Assembly: GCA_020226215.1 (NCBI GenBank)
Contig: CM035230.1
Location: forward strand, 3,123,501 to 3,187,500
Reading direction: 5' to 3'
DNA length: 64,000 bases
From: Sindora glabra
Taxonomy: Eukaryota > Streptophyta > Magnoliopsida > Fabales > Fabaceae
Shown: positions 22,341 through 33,161 of the stretch, piece by piece
Numbering within the stretch: the first letter of the stretch is position 1
Layout: each line of letters opens with the position of its first letter
Program-made: the position numbers and the translations under genes
The notes under the pieces: generated by a model
The model's input: the letters and a program-made list of their open reading frames with translations, nothing else
Database searches by the model: none
Told to the model about the DNA's origin: nothing

Positions 22341-22660
22341 TACACTTCTAAATATCACTTTTAGATACTCATCCTTCAAATGGTGTCATCTATATGGTGG
22401 CATTTGTAACATACTGCATATGGTTAATTTAAGCATGAGCTTCACTTTGTCATTAGGATTAATGGTTCTAGCTTGTAGTTGTGGTCTAGGATATAAGTAG
22501 TTAGATTTGAGCTCTTCGTGTCAGATCTAGTTAGCCTATTGAGTAGTTTTAAAAGATTCCATACTAAAGGATTAGGAGATTGACTCATATCAATGTGAAG
22601 TTTTAGACTATAACTACATAACCTGTGATCTTTCAACACTATGGATAACAAAGATATCTA
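22341..22660. repeat. 320-bp tandem duplication, unit 2
   Basis: Direct repeat of 22,021-22,340 with the same 69-codon minus-strand frame (22,442-22,651). The next bases (TACCCAATGG) show that homology stops after TAC. Confidence 0.95.
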
Positions 22661-24326
22661 TACCCAATGGTTCTTACCTAAATCGATGAATATTTACCCA
22701 ATAAATCTTACCCAAATTAGACCTACTACTTAATAGTTTGGGTTTAGGTTTACTTATTAAATATCTAATGATTCTCAGATCTTTTTTAGGTACCTATTAA
22801 AATTAATTTGTATAATGCACGAATCTATCTTTTATAAATATTTAATGGGTCTTAAATCTCTTTTGGGTATTACATTAGACCTGTTTGAATAATGTATTTT
22901 ATTATTAACCTCTTGTTATATGAAAATTAATATTATCACATATAAAAATATTGTGATAATTTATTTAAGATAAATAATATTAAAAATATTTAAATTTACA
23001 TTAAATTATAAATATAATTTAAAATAATAATATTTTATTTTATAAATTAGTTTGTACAATGTAGTAATATCTAATTATAATATAAAGGGATAAATAATTA
23101 TCTATGAGTTAACATAATATAGCTTATATTTGCTCTAAAGCTATTATAGATAGTATATATAGGTCAAAATAAGGATGGATATGAACAAGAAAATAAATAT
23201 AATTCATAATTATCAAGTATAACTATTATTGATGAGAATGATACAATGCACATTTACCCTCAAGCTAATGTGGATAGTATGAATAGGTCAGAACAAAAAT
23301 AAATGTGAATGAGAAAATAGATATAATTTATAATTGTCAAGTGTAATTATTATCAAAAAAAAGAATGAGTTTTTATTTTTTATTAAAAAATTTTAAATTA
23401 TGTTTGTATTAGCGAATCCAAATAGATCCATTTTAAATATTTTAATTAGGTCTTATCAAGTCTTTAATGGGTTTAAATTTTTAATGCATCCTTAATGAGT
23501 TTAAATCTAATTAGGTTTGGGTTAAGTCTATCCAAGCCTAACCTATTGTCATCCATATGAATCAACACTAGAGCTAGTGCTACTAACCATACCTCCATCC
23601 ATTAGAGATGATCCACCACTATATACTCCAGCGCCTAATGACCTTACCATTTATGACTCTAATGACACTATTGATAGTTAGTCTAGTTGATGATTATCAT
23701 ATTTATATGTTTCATTTATTATCTATACAATTATATTCTAACTTTCTGCATGACATATATAATTACTTTATGACTTTAATAATTGGGTAACTACTTAACC
23801 TAGGTAATTTTTGCACAAACTATGCATGTATAATCTATATAAATATATGACGCATCTGTATATTTATGATCCATATTTAAGTAAGTGTTGAATGCATATC
23901 TTTAAGTATTATTTGCTTATTATTTCAAGGATTTACTAGAAGAAAGATTTCATGACACACAGATAGATAGCCCGTGATTTTTTCAAAGGAAAATGATTTT
24001 CAACATCTAAGGTATTTTGAAGGCATTTGAATTAAAGAAATGTTTTATAGTCTTTGAGTTTTGAAAACCCTTAATTTTATGGTGAAAAGATATTTCCTTT
24101 TAAAAGATTTTGTTAAAGGACCTTCAAAAAGAATTTTGGAAGTAAAAAGTTAACTTACTTGATTTCAAAGAAATAAAATATTTTTTTATATTCCTATAGA
24201 AAACATGTTATCTTCAAGTATTTTATAAACTAAATAAAATCTTTTGATTTTTCAGAGTTTTCTAACCTAATCCTATTCTTTGCAACTGTGTTATGGTTTG
24301 AACTTGAGTTTTAAAAATAAACTTTA
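22661..24326. other. AT-rich DNA, no recognised feature
   Basis: Contains repeated short GGGTTTA / TAAACCC-like words around 22,735-22,880 and 23,450-23,550, and two related segments with GAATAGGTCA-(G/A)-AA near 23,160 and 23,282 followed by ATAATTYATAATT. These may be remnants of a non-autonomous DNA element, but I could not define terminal repeats. Confidence 0.35.
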
Positions 24327-24760
24327 TTTGTTTTCTTTCTAAAAGTGTCTTTCTAATATCTTGAGGAATTTTCAAGAAAATGATATTCAGACAATTTTAT
24401 AAATCTTTTTAGTAAAAGAAAAAATTCTCAATATTTCTATTTAGTGGATATAAACTACTGTATTACCATTTATCAAAGGTTATTTTCTAAAATTATATAT
24501 GTTTATTAACATCAACTCTATTATAAAATTATTAATTATTTTCTACTAAAAAATTAATTTTTAAAATCTTACATGTTAAGACTTCATAACATTTATTTTT
24601 TGAAAGAAGGTTTGAAAACTTGCATATAAAATAAAAAAATTAGTAAAATTTCAAAACTCAATATTTTTATATATTACATGTTTTTAGAAAATAACAAAGT
24701 TTTCAAGGTGGTTTTATGAAAAGGTTTGTAAAGATATCTGCTTGATGTCTTTACATTGTT
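24327..24760 (+). repeat. Dispersed repeat, copy 2 (pairs with 602-1,030)
   Basis: Aligns with 602-1,030 over its whole length in the same orientation, including AGGAATTTTCAAGAAAATG near 24,365 and GTGGTTTTATGAAAA near 24,708. It ends just before the LTR fragment at 24,790. Confidence 0.65.
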
Positions 24761-24789
24761 ACAATGGATCAAAAATCAGGTTGTGACAA

Positions 24790-25370
24790 AAATGATTAAT
24801 TTAAATTGGGGTTTAAGTAGAATGCTACTCATCCTGCTTGAAGGAGATACTAAATAAAGGAAACCATAGGTTGCTTGCTCCTAATCACCCAAGAATCAAT
24901 AATTTGGGATTAGGGTTTGAAAACCCCTTTTTGAACTAAAATCTCTTAATCATTCTAAATCTAAAAAGAAAATTAGAAAGAAGATTCATATAAGAATAGA
25001 GAAATAAAATTTATTTCCTTGTTCATTTGAATAAGGAATGAAAAGATAAGGAAGACTAGCAAATAGGTTCTTACCATAGATGGAGTAAGAAAGAAGAAGA
25101 AAGAAAAAGAAAGATTAAGGTGTGGAGAAGAATTACAGTAAAGTTGGCTAATTTGGAAAATGTTATGGCTAAGAGGCTAAAAAGGTAATTTAAGAAAAAA
25201 GTTGCTAAATCTCTTCCATACTCACATTCTCATCCTCCACCATATTTGAACCCAAAACTTTTCAAATTATCCTTTAATCAATTATTCTTAATTTTATTAT
25301 AATAATTATATATGTATATGTATATATTTTTTGCGTAAAATATTCTAAATTTTAAATAAGTGTGATAATA
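24790..25370 (-). mobile_element. T1 3' LTR fragment (minus strand)
   Basis: Matches 39,007-39,590, the start side of the T1 5' LTR: both hold GTTTAAGTA-(G/T)-AATG, TTTGAACTAAAATCTCTTAA, ATGAAAAGATAAGGAAGA and, near the right end, TAAAATATT and a G-A-T-A-A end (TATTATCACAC on the minus strand). A polypurine tract lies directly to the right, as expected for a 3' LTR read leftward. The left part of the LTR is not visible, so it is truncated. Confidence 0.6.
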
Positions 25371-25386
25371 CCTCCTCCATCAAAAG
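25371..25386 (-). other. T1 polypurine tract
   Basis: On the minus strand CTTTTGATGGAGGAGG directly before the LTR start. Upstream of it, an AAATTCAAGGATGAATTC motif matches the TTCGAGGACGAA signature seen at the 3' end of gypsy polyproteins. Confidence 0.55.
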
Positions 25387-26784
25387 AATTCATCCTTGAA
25401 TTTCACAAGCACATTACTTTGCACTTGTTCAAAGTGTTTTGCTAACTTAATATACTTATACATCATGCTTGTACTAGGCCATTAAATCTTATGGTTTATT
25501 TGTAAATTAATTTTTCCTATTAGTTAAGGTCTTCTTCCTTGGATTCCTTTTGTCCTAAGTTCAAGGATTTCAATTTAGATGATGGCTCCACCATTTTCCA
25601 CTTTACATTTAGTTCCATTAAACCCCTATTATCATTTTTATTTTAATACCACTAACCTAAGTGGCTTATACTAAGTGGTTAACCTTTTCACCATTTAGAG
25701 ATTCACTTAAATAAGAAGTTAATATATATAATCAATTTCAAAAATACTCTTCCTAATTTGCTAATCATGCCCTTAAAATTCTTGTGATCAACTTTTATCT
25801 ATAATCCTCTCCAAGTGTAACATTCTTTCTTACACTTTTATGTAACCCTCTCGCTTACCATAGTGTTATTATTACTTTCACTAACTATCAAGCACTATGT
25901 TGTGTTAACATTTCCAGACTAAAGAAAAATACTAACTCTTTTCATCACCTAATTACAATGAAACCTATGTCTTTAAATTAAAAATTCCTAATAAAATAAG
26001 CATGCTAGCTTAAGTTTGGTAATTTGTTAACACTTTATCTAGCATGCATAAGTAGAAGAAAATGAATAATCAATTCACTAAGAAATGAAATAATACAAAT
26101 CTAGAATGAGAATCTTAGTCTCAAAGAGAGATTAGATAAGAAGGATTGAGAGATAGATGAGAGAAAAAAAGAGAGAACCCCCACAAAAAGTGAGGGAAAA
26201 AGAGAAAAAGACTGTGTTATTAAAAATGATAATGGAAGAAAGACTATAGAAAGATATATATTAGAAGGAAGGATTGATAACAGTGAATAAGGAAGAACTG
26301 GATTGCTAGATAGGGGTTCAAGAGGTCTTTGAGAATTTGAGGTATAGTTTTACATCAGATAAATGGCATATTGTTTCAAATAAAGCAAGATGAATAGCCA
26401 CCCTAATTTCCTCCTTAATCGCACTACGTGCTTAGCAAAGTTGTGTAACCCTAAACAAACCTCCTTTGTTAGACCATCAAAAACTATTAATGGAATCTTC
26501 AAAAAAAAAACCCATCAATAGGCAAGAATCTTCCAAAATTCTTTATAGCCTTAATGTTCAAGCTCCTTCTTAAATACTAATAATGAGCATTATAGCTTAT
26601 TCCATTCTAGTGATAAAGGCATCAACTTCAAACATCATATGAATGTTAGGCAACTATAACTATTTGTTATTGAAATATAAATATACATAACAATTCACTA
26701 ACACACCTATAGAAAAGAGGTTATCACCTTGTAACTATAACTGATAAAGGGATTAAATACTTTCTTCTAATTAACTTTAGGATA
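25387..26784 (-). mobile_element. Probable T1 interior, right of its 3' LTR
   Basis: The first 40-60 bases resemble the polyprotein end of a gypsy element (minus strand). The rest holds no domain I can assign to retrotransposon pol, except for the separate segment at 26,340-26,480. A purine-rich stretch lies near 26,150-26,230. It is assigned to T1 only because of its position. Confidence 0.35.
26340..26480 (-). pseudogene. Possible mitovirus-like polymerase fragment
   Basis: A minus-strand frame of about 40 codons, from about 26,481 down to a stop at 26,353, contains the basic motif FAKHVVRLRRKLGW followed by an LLYLKQ stretch. To my eye this resembles the N-terminal part of the RNA-dependent RNA polymerases of mitoviruses, of which endogenous copies are known in plant mitochondrial and nuclear genomes. 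No catalytic polymerase motif is present and both sides are unassigned, so it can only be a short dead remnant. The similarity is from memory of the family and may be chance. Confidence 0.25.
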
Positions 26785-27440
26785 GGATCTTAAGGGAGGC
26801 AACCATAAAAGGCTATCAAAAAAATCAAGGATGTTTTTCAAGGGATTTCAAGGTGCTTGGAGACATAAAGAGGAGAAAGCTTGGAACTTGGAAAAGACCC
26901 TATAATCAGCCCAAAGCCCAATAATTTGATGTCATTTCTTATTTTAACATTTTATGATGTTTTGGACCTTAGTTTATGTTGTTAGATATTAGGTCATTTT
27001 AAAGCATTTTAGGCTTTAGTTTAGGATGAATGTGTTTAAGCTTATTGTGCTTTAAAATATTTACTATTTTACCTTGAGTCATTTATCAAGCTCTTTTATT
27101 AGGTTTGTTAGTTTTATGCCTATTTATATCATTTGAATTTATTTTCAATTAGGGTTTTAGAGAGTTATACAAAGAGGCTTATTCTTTATGAGATAAATCA
27201 AATTATAACATTTTATAAGCAAAATAACTGATGCCATGTTGAAAGCATTTTCTCTTTTTAGTTCCTAATAGAACCTTCAAACTTATAAAAAAATTTCTAC
27301 TTATTAGAGGATTTCATCTTTTGCAAGTGATTCTTTGTCACTTATTAGTCCCCTTCTATCTTTTCTAAAGTGTGGCATAAATATCTTTTTCCTGATTTGA
27401 TATATTAAATTTTGAAACAATCCATCATAGATTCTTATTA
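26785..27440 (+). mobile_element. G1 5' LTR
   Basis: Aligns with 33,162-33,867 along its length: GATC(C/T)TAA-(A/G)-GGAGG at the start, CAATAATTTGATGTCATTTC near 26,919, AAGCATTTT, a GAGGCTTATTC- or GAAGGCTTATTT-type motif, AAAGTGTGGCAT near 27,370 and TCCATCATAGATTCTTAT at the end. The TG start has changed to GG here. It is about 50 bases shorter than the 3' copy through small gaps. Confidence 0.75.
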
Positions 27441-27442
27441 TT

Positions 27443-27455
27443 TTGTATTTAAAGC
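27443..27455 (+). other. G1 primer-binding site
   Basis: TTGTATTTAAAGC directly after the LTR corresponds to TGGTATCAGAGC, the site complementary to initiator methionine tRNA used by many plant retrotransposons. G2 has a better copy (TGGTATTAAAGC at 47,952). Confidence 0.55.
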
Positions 27456-28057
27456 AAGGGTTGTTATTATTCAAATATTGTTTTGTTCAATTTTCTATAG
27501 CAATTTCTTTAAATTTTGTTTCTATTCTTCCATCACTTCATTACTATTTTTGTTTTGTTGGTGTTTTAATTCATCATTTGTTGTGTTCTATTCTCATTGC
27601 AAGTGCATTTGGTACTATTTTGGTATTACATCCATTCATGTTATTATTTAATTTGCAAGTCAATGGGTCTTTAATTCAAGTCATATAGTGCCATGTTGTC
27701 CATTTAATGTATTGTTTCATCATTTAGATTGGTGTCTTATAATTTGCTCTTTTGTTCTACAATTCATGTCATTTCGTAATTAAAGTGAATTTTTCATGTG
27801 TTAGCTTTTTGTGATCCAAGTGTTTATGTCATTGCATCAATTAGTATTTTATCTATAGTCCAATTTTTAGTCAATTGCGTTAGTCATTTTTGTATTATAT
27901 CAACGCTATTTCGCTACAATTCTATTTGGTTGGGTTTATGTCATTTCAATTTCGTTTTGTATGATGTCTTAATTCATCTTTTTTTTATAGATTCAATTCG
28001 TCTTTGTCATTTAATCGATAGTTTTTTTTATCATATTTTAAGTCATATCTATACTTA

Positions 28058-29223
28058 TCAAAATGGGTTAACTCAACTCTACCAAACTAACTTAACAGAT
28101 AAAAACTGTACGTCAGGTCAATTCCAAACCGAGCTACTTTCTCACTAGGTCAGGGTCCAAATCGGATTGTTACAGTCCAGTCCCAGTCCCAGGTCGATAT
28201 TTACTAAGTGAGTTTTTATAACTCTCTACATTTTATTATTATTATCATATTAATTATTTATTTATTATTAATTTCACATCATTAATTAATTGAAATCTAT
28301 TATTATTTACTAAATATAATAATATCATTATCGTATATATTATATATGAAAATATATATATATTATTAAAATCTAATAAATGTATGAATTTGCAATATCT
28401 AATAAAATAATTTAAACTTTATATTAATCAAGAATTTTATATTATATATTTATTTTATATTATAGAATAAACATATATTATTATATATTATATATTTATA
28501 TATTTATTTTATTTAATAAAATAAATTTATATTATTAAATGTATATTGATCAAGTTCAAAGTATTATATATAAAAATAAATACATTTAATAATTTATATA
28601 TTATCAAATATATATATATAAATATATAAATAATATATGAATAAAAATAATTATAATAATTTATATATAATAATAAAAAATAAATAATAATGTATTATAT
28701 TAAATATATGTATATAATATATTTTAAATTAATGTCAATTTATTTATTTAAAATTTTTAAATAATTTAAATTTTTAATATTAAATTACTAATTCAAATTT
28801 TAATATAATTATTTATTTTGATAAAATTATATAATATATATTGATAATATTAAATATATAAATTTATTAATTTTAATATTAAAAATTATTTTATATTGCT
28901 CGTATATATAATTTTAATATTATATATATATTAAAGTATAATTTTAATATACTAAAATTACTATTTTAATATTTATATAAAAATTAAACATATAATAATA
29001 AATTAATTATTTATTACTTATTATTATTATTAGGCTAACCAGCTGGGCTAATAAATCGATCGATTAACACTTACTAGGCTTATTCCTTAACTAGGTTAGG
29101 CTAACCAGTCCCAGTTCTTTACCAAGTCAAGTCACTATTATTGTTTTCCGTATTAATCCCAATCTCAGGTTAGGCAAAATTATGCCAGTCTCAAACTAAC
29201 CCGTTAAACCCAACCCATTTTGA
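28058..29223. mobile_element. hAT-like non-autonomous element in the G1 leader
   Basis: Left end TCAAAATGGGTT at 28,058 and right end AACCCATTTTGA at 29,223 are perfect 12-bp inverted repeats, and the inner bases (AACTCAACTC versus AACCCGTTAAACCC) also pair in part. GTCAAAATGGGTTAA-type ends are common to plant non-autonomous DNA elements. Both ends carry GC-containing arms (about 170-190 bases, including CAGTCCCAGT on each side: near 28,182 and 29,107), and the middle is almost pure A and T. I did not find a clear 8-bp target duplication. Confidence 0.6.
28230..29030. repeat. About 800 bp of nearly pure A/T
   Basis: From about 28,230 to 29,030 there are only isolated G or C bases. Many runs of TATA, TTATTA and AATAAAT occur, but no single clean repeat unit. 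It is the core of the hAT-like element. Confidence 0.85.
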
Positions 29224-29749
29224 CACTTTTAATCATATCATTTTGTTGAGTCAATTTAAGTTTTTCTTTCAATTTTAATTAGTGTCATCCAAGTGTTTGT
29301 TTGTCGTTTGTCCATTAAGACTTTATCACACCATGGTCTTATATAAGTCTTTATTTGGTGCTTTGTTGCTTCAATTTTTGGCTATCTTGTTTTATATTTT
29401 ACTCATTTTGTGAGTCTTCAAGTGTTGTATCCAATTTATGTGTGGAGTCTATTTACATCTTAAATTTTGTTTTATGTTTCATTTAGTTAGTGGTTCTGTC
29501 TAATTTGGCTTTATGTCATGTTAAGTCACATCATTTATTTGCTTTAAGTCACTTCGTCAGCTTTCCATTTCAAGTCTTGTTTAAGTCTTAGTGCAACTCA
29601 TTCTTGTATTGCATCTCATGTGTTACAAATCTTGTTATTTACAATTTGCCTTGTGGTTTGGTCAATTCTATTGAGTTACTCTCTTGTTAATCTCCTCATT
29701 TACAATGTTGTTTTTATCCTTAAGTTAATCGTCTTGAATTTATTTGGCT

Positions 29750-29990
29750 GAAGAAGAAACAATGGATTGAAATGTAATGCTATAAAAAAAAGTAAAAAAA
29801 AAAGTGTGATAATTGAAAAAAAAAGTAATATTATGAAAAAGAATTTAGTTGAAATTTAGAAAAAAAAGTGAAAAAAAATGATTCAAAAGACCAAAAAAAG
29901 TGAAAAACAATACAAGCAAATTAAGAAAAAAATAGTGTAAAGAAAGAAAAGTTCAAGAAAAAAAAGGAAGAAGTTTGTAGTGTGAAAAGC
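29750..29990 (+). repeat. Purine tract in the G1 leader
   Basis: Long A/G-rich runs (for example AAAAAAAAGTAAAAAAAAAAG near 29,784). The G2 leader has a matching tract at 48,710-48,850 made of AAAAGAAAAG units. This seems a conserved part of these leaders. Confidence 0.7.
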
Positions 29991-30590
29991 AAGAGAAAGT
30001 ATTGCCTATTTAATGCTTTGTACTATTATTAGACTTCTTATTTTTAACCTCATTATTCATTGTTTCTTTCCTTCATTTAAATTTATTTTGAGTCTTGCAT
30101 TTCTTTCGTTTCTTATTCAATTCAGTCTCAAATCCTAAGTGTTTAAGTTATTTTTTTCTTAAAATCTTAAGTTTTTATTTTGAGTGATATTTATCTCTTT
30201 TATGTTATTTTTTATCTTTAATCTTTGAGTCCTAAATAGTTTCCTTTCTTTAAAATTTTCATTATTAAGTCATAACTAGTTTCCTACTTGAAATTCTCAC
30301 TTGTTAATTTTTTTATTGTCTTGTTAGATCCTTTAAACTATGTAAATCTTGATTGGTCATATTGATTATTGCAATTGTTGAATCTTATTGCTTGAGATTT
30401 CCTAATTCCAAAAGAACTATAAGAAGGAAAACTAAGAGTGGAAAAAGGCAAGAGTGTGTGAGTTTATTTGAGAGAAAAAGCTTAACTAGAGTGCAAACAT
30501 GAGAGTGAGTGTTTTGAGATTAAGTGAGAAGAGTACTTGTGTGAAGTTCTTTCTATTATCTAACCCTTTATTGCAAGTATTTCTTTAAAG

Positions 30591-31200
30591 ATGTTAAGAA
30601 GTAGTGTAAACAATGATATTAGGTCCACATTAAGGGCTATACAACAACTTGAAAAGTTAGATGGGGGGTAAGCAACCTCAAAAGGATTAGTAAGCAAAGA
30701 GAGATAAAAGGGAAAAAGGAAGTAGAAAATAAATTGAGAAATATTTTAATGATGAAAAAGGGAAAAGAAAAAAGATGCATTATAGTGAATTTAAAAGAAG
30801 TGATGAAAGAAATGATAAAAGGAATAAGAGAAGTATAGGAGATAGGCAAAGAAGTGGTAAAGTCACTTCAAATCTTGATTGTCAAATCTTGATAGAAATA
30901 AAAAGAAGTTTCCCTTGTTTCAAGAAAACAATGATCCTAAAACCTATGTAGAATGGGAAAAGAAGATTGAATTAATCTTTTCTTGTCACCACTATTCCAA
31001 AGAGACAAAATAAGGCTTGTTAATTATTAATTTAGTGGTTATGCTAATATTTAATGGGATCAACTTAACTTAATTAGAAAAAGAAATAGTACAAGGCCTG
31101 TTATCACTTGGGAAGGGATGAAGGTTATTATAAAGGGAAAATTTCATTCAAGACTACCATTATAGTTCTTTATGAAAACTTTGGGAGGCAAAGGTTGAGA
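30591..31200 (+). pseudogene. G1 gag remnant
   Basis: Gag is the structural protein that packs element RNA. It starts ATGTTAAGAAGTAGTG at 30,591 (G2: ATGTTAGAAGGAAGC at 49,357). Through frame changes it keeps a TYVEWEKKIE-like segment near 30,938 (family: KNDPETYLEWE), a FSCHHYSKE-type segment near 30,975 and a TWEGMKVIIKGKFH-like segment near 31,103, in the order of plant gypsy gag (compare G2 49,720-49,960). Stops and shifts throughout; the zinc knuckle is missing. Confidence 0.7.
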
Positions 31201-31640
31201 AAAAATAAGATAAAGTAGTCCAACACAATTCTGAATCCTCTTTAAGAATTAAAAAGAAAGTTAAATTCACAGGCGATTTCAATAGCCAATAGTTAATGCC
31301 TAACATAAAAAAAGAGAGAAGAGAAAAAAAAACAAGAAAAAAGAGTAAGAGAAAATTAAAGAAAATAAGAAGGTGGAAGAGAGTGAAAGCTATAACAAAA
31401 CAAAGAATAATTGTGAATAAAAAAGTAAGAGCTTTAACAAAATAAAGAGTGTTTGTGAAGAAGAAGATGAAAAAATAGAGTTGAGATGAGAACAACAACA
31501 ATAAAGAGATAAATTAAGTGTATTTGGAAAAATAAATGTCATAAAAATTACCTTAGGTGTTTTTTTATGCTTCAAGGTTAATGTTTGTACTCTTATGCAA
31601 AAAAAAATGAGAATACTAGCAACGCTAAATTTGTTTTACC
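31201..31640 (+). mobile_element. G1 purine-rich segment between gag and pol
   Basis: A/G-rich sequence that corresponds to the charged linker between gag and protease. No protease motif is recognised, so the protease seems to be lost. Near 31,540-31,620 a short segment resembles the region before RT in this family. Confidence 0.45.
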
Positions 31641-31649
31641 CAACTTTTG

Positions 31650-32235
31650 AATCTTTGAAGCAATTAAAAAATCAAGAAAAATTGAATAGAAGGCATGTTA
31701 TGTTAAAGAAGTTCCTTGAAACATATATGAGTGTCATTCAATACAGGAAGGTAAAGAAAATATGATGGATGATGTTTTGTCTTGGAGGTATATTCTCATC
31801 TCCACTTTACATGAGAATTTATTGAATTTTGAGCATAAAAAGAATTATTTGCATATAAAATTATTAGGTCTTGAGTGCATTGAGAATTTGTATGTGAATG
31901 ACTACAGTCTTGCTATCCCTTCACAAGATTTTATTATTCCTTTAATGTTGATCATGATTCAAATGTTGATATTTATAAAAAGGTGGTCTTTAGAGACATT
32001 TTTATACAAGATATATTCTTTTTATAGAAAAAATGAATTGTTTGTCTCTAAAAGTTCTCTAAGTGACTTGCTTATTGGAAAAGCCTATAAATATAATTTG
32101 ATAAAACATTTTGGTAATAAGAAAATTCTAGGGGATTTGCATGGTAAGTTGCCTATTTCTTATATGTTTTCTAGAAGTTCCCCCATGGAAAAAGTTAATT
32201 TGATAAAACATTTTAAAGCTAAAGAGATTTTAGAA
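31650..32235 (+). pseudogene. G1 RNase H end and integrase N-terminal fragment
   Basis: Begins with LKNQEKLNRRH near 31,657, the end of a gypsy RNase H, then V-I-Q-Y near 31,733. A frame is open from 31,762 to 32,292 (176 codons) and reads DDVLSWRYILISTLH, then NLYVNDYS, then FYRKNELFVSKSSLSDLL and KAYKYNLIKHFGNKK. This is the usual order of the RNase H end (ADALSRR), linker and HHCC start of integrase; H-x-N-L-I-K-H-F replaces H-x-G-x-x-G-H-F. A second NLIKHF copy occurs 43 residues later, right before RT sequence begins. The open frame itself crosses a rearrangement joint. Confidence 0.8.
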
Positions 32236-32760
32236 AATATGCTTGTTGAGTTACATGACCTTTCTATGTTTTCTAAGCTTAGTTTAAAGTAAGGATATCA
32301 TCCAATTTCTTTAACAAAAAATGCTAAATGTAAAAATATTTTCAAAATAAAGCATGGTTTATGTGAGTGGTCAGCCTTAATAATTTTTTTTTCTAACGTA
32401 CCAAGTACCTTCATAAGTTTTGTGAATTGTGTTTTATGCATTTTCATTGATAAATTTATTTTTATTTGTTTTTATTATTTTCATGAATTAAAAGGATGGA
32501 TTTTATTATTAATTAAAATTTTATAATGTTGAAAGGACTACTTGCCACATCTTGTTAATATTTTTGTGTTTAGCAAAAGCATAGATTAGCATATTAAGTA
32601 AATGAAATTTATGTTACAAGTTTTGAAAGAAGAAATGTTAAATGCTATTCTTAAGAGATGCTTATTTTGTTTGAAAATGTTATATTTTTTAAACATGCTT
32701 TATGTAGCAAAGCAATAAAGGTGGATAAAGAAAAAACATTGAAAGAATGGTTTCCATATT
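32236..32760 (+). pseudogene. G1 RT fragments, misplaced after integrase
   Basis: From 32,240: ENMLVELHDLSMFSKLSLK, a stop, GYHPIS, then FKIKHGLCEWS near 32,342 and VPSTFISFVN near 32,398. This is the RT palm (family DELHGS-FSKIDLRSGYHQI). The YFDD box is replaced by unrelated sequence. The trace picks up again with VFSKSID near 32,567, KFMLQVLKEEML near 32,608 and KVDKEKTL near 32,718. RT should lie before RNase H, so the order is inverted. Confidence 0.75.
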
Positions 32761-33161
32761 AATTTGTTGGTATGATCAAGAGCTTGCATGATTTTATTAG
32801 CTTTTGTAAGATGCTTTTAAGGAATTATTTTTAGATACTTTCATTTATGACTTTGTTACTGATGACAAGTTTAAATGCTTGCATGAGAGTATTGATTCTT
32901 ATTTTGTATTTGATCTTGATGGTTATTTGTTTATAATGTGAGTGAAAAAGGGATATTCTCATATTCAAGGAAATCCAAGCTACATCCAAGTGAAAGATAG
33001 TTTATTCCTTGTTCTTGAAGAGTCAATAGCTATTATTTTAATTTAAATTCTTATGGTAAATTTGATGTAAGTGCTTTTTTTTAGTATTTCTAATCTTGTT
33101 CCTCTTGATATAGATTTTGAAGATTAGAGGATAAATCTTTTAGAAGAAAAAGTGTGTGGTA
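32761..33161 (+). pseudogene. G1 polyprotein end
   Basis: Weak traces only, except near 33,065-33,140, where FDVSAFF-like sequence, then PLDIDFED and SFRRK mark the NVSATFNVxDLSPFD end of this gypsy family, next to the 3' LTR. The G2 counterpart is at 53,755-53,860. Confidence 0.6.

Larger units (their letters stand above)
27456..30590 (+). mobile_element. G1 untranslated leader with an inserted element
   Basis: Thymine-rich sequence to 28,057 and again from 29,224 to about 29,740, then a purine tract (29,760-29,990), then a T-rich part and a purine-rich part up to the gag ATG. The open frames here (the longest 116 codons at 27,798-28,148) are hydrophobic by composition and differ from any known protein; they are not genes. 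The segment before the ATG (GTGAAGTTCTTTCTATTATC, TTGCAAGT) matches the G2 leader end (49,310-49,356). Confidence 0.65.

Noticed and set aside
22122..22651. Two minus-strand 69-codon frames as a duplicated gene pair
   Set aside because: The identity follows from the very recent DNA duplication and shows no protein-level selection. No family match known to me.
22661..23560. GGGTTTA/TAAACCC words as telomere-like repeats or a MITE
   Set aside because: They are not in tandem, vary in sequence, and no inverted ends or target duplication could be found.
27412..28148. Hydrophobic open frames (79-116 codons) as membrane proteins
   Set aside because: They lie in the T-rich leader of G1. Thymine-rich DNA gives Phe, Leu and Ile runs by composition, and overlapping frames look alike. 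No start context, motif or conservation with the G2 leader frames.
31762..32292. The longest open frame of the window, 176 codons, as a host gene
   Set aside because: It reads as RNase H end, integrase start and RT joined across a rearrangement inside G1. It is retrotransposon debris.
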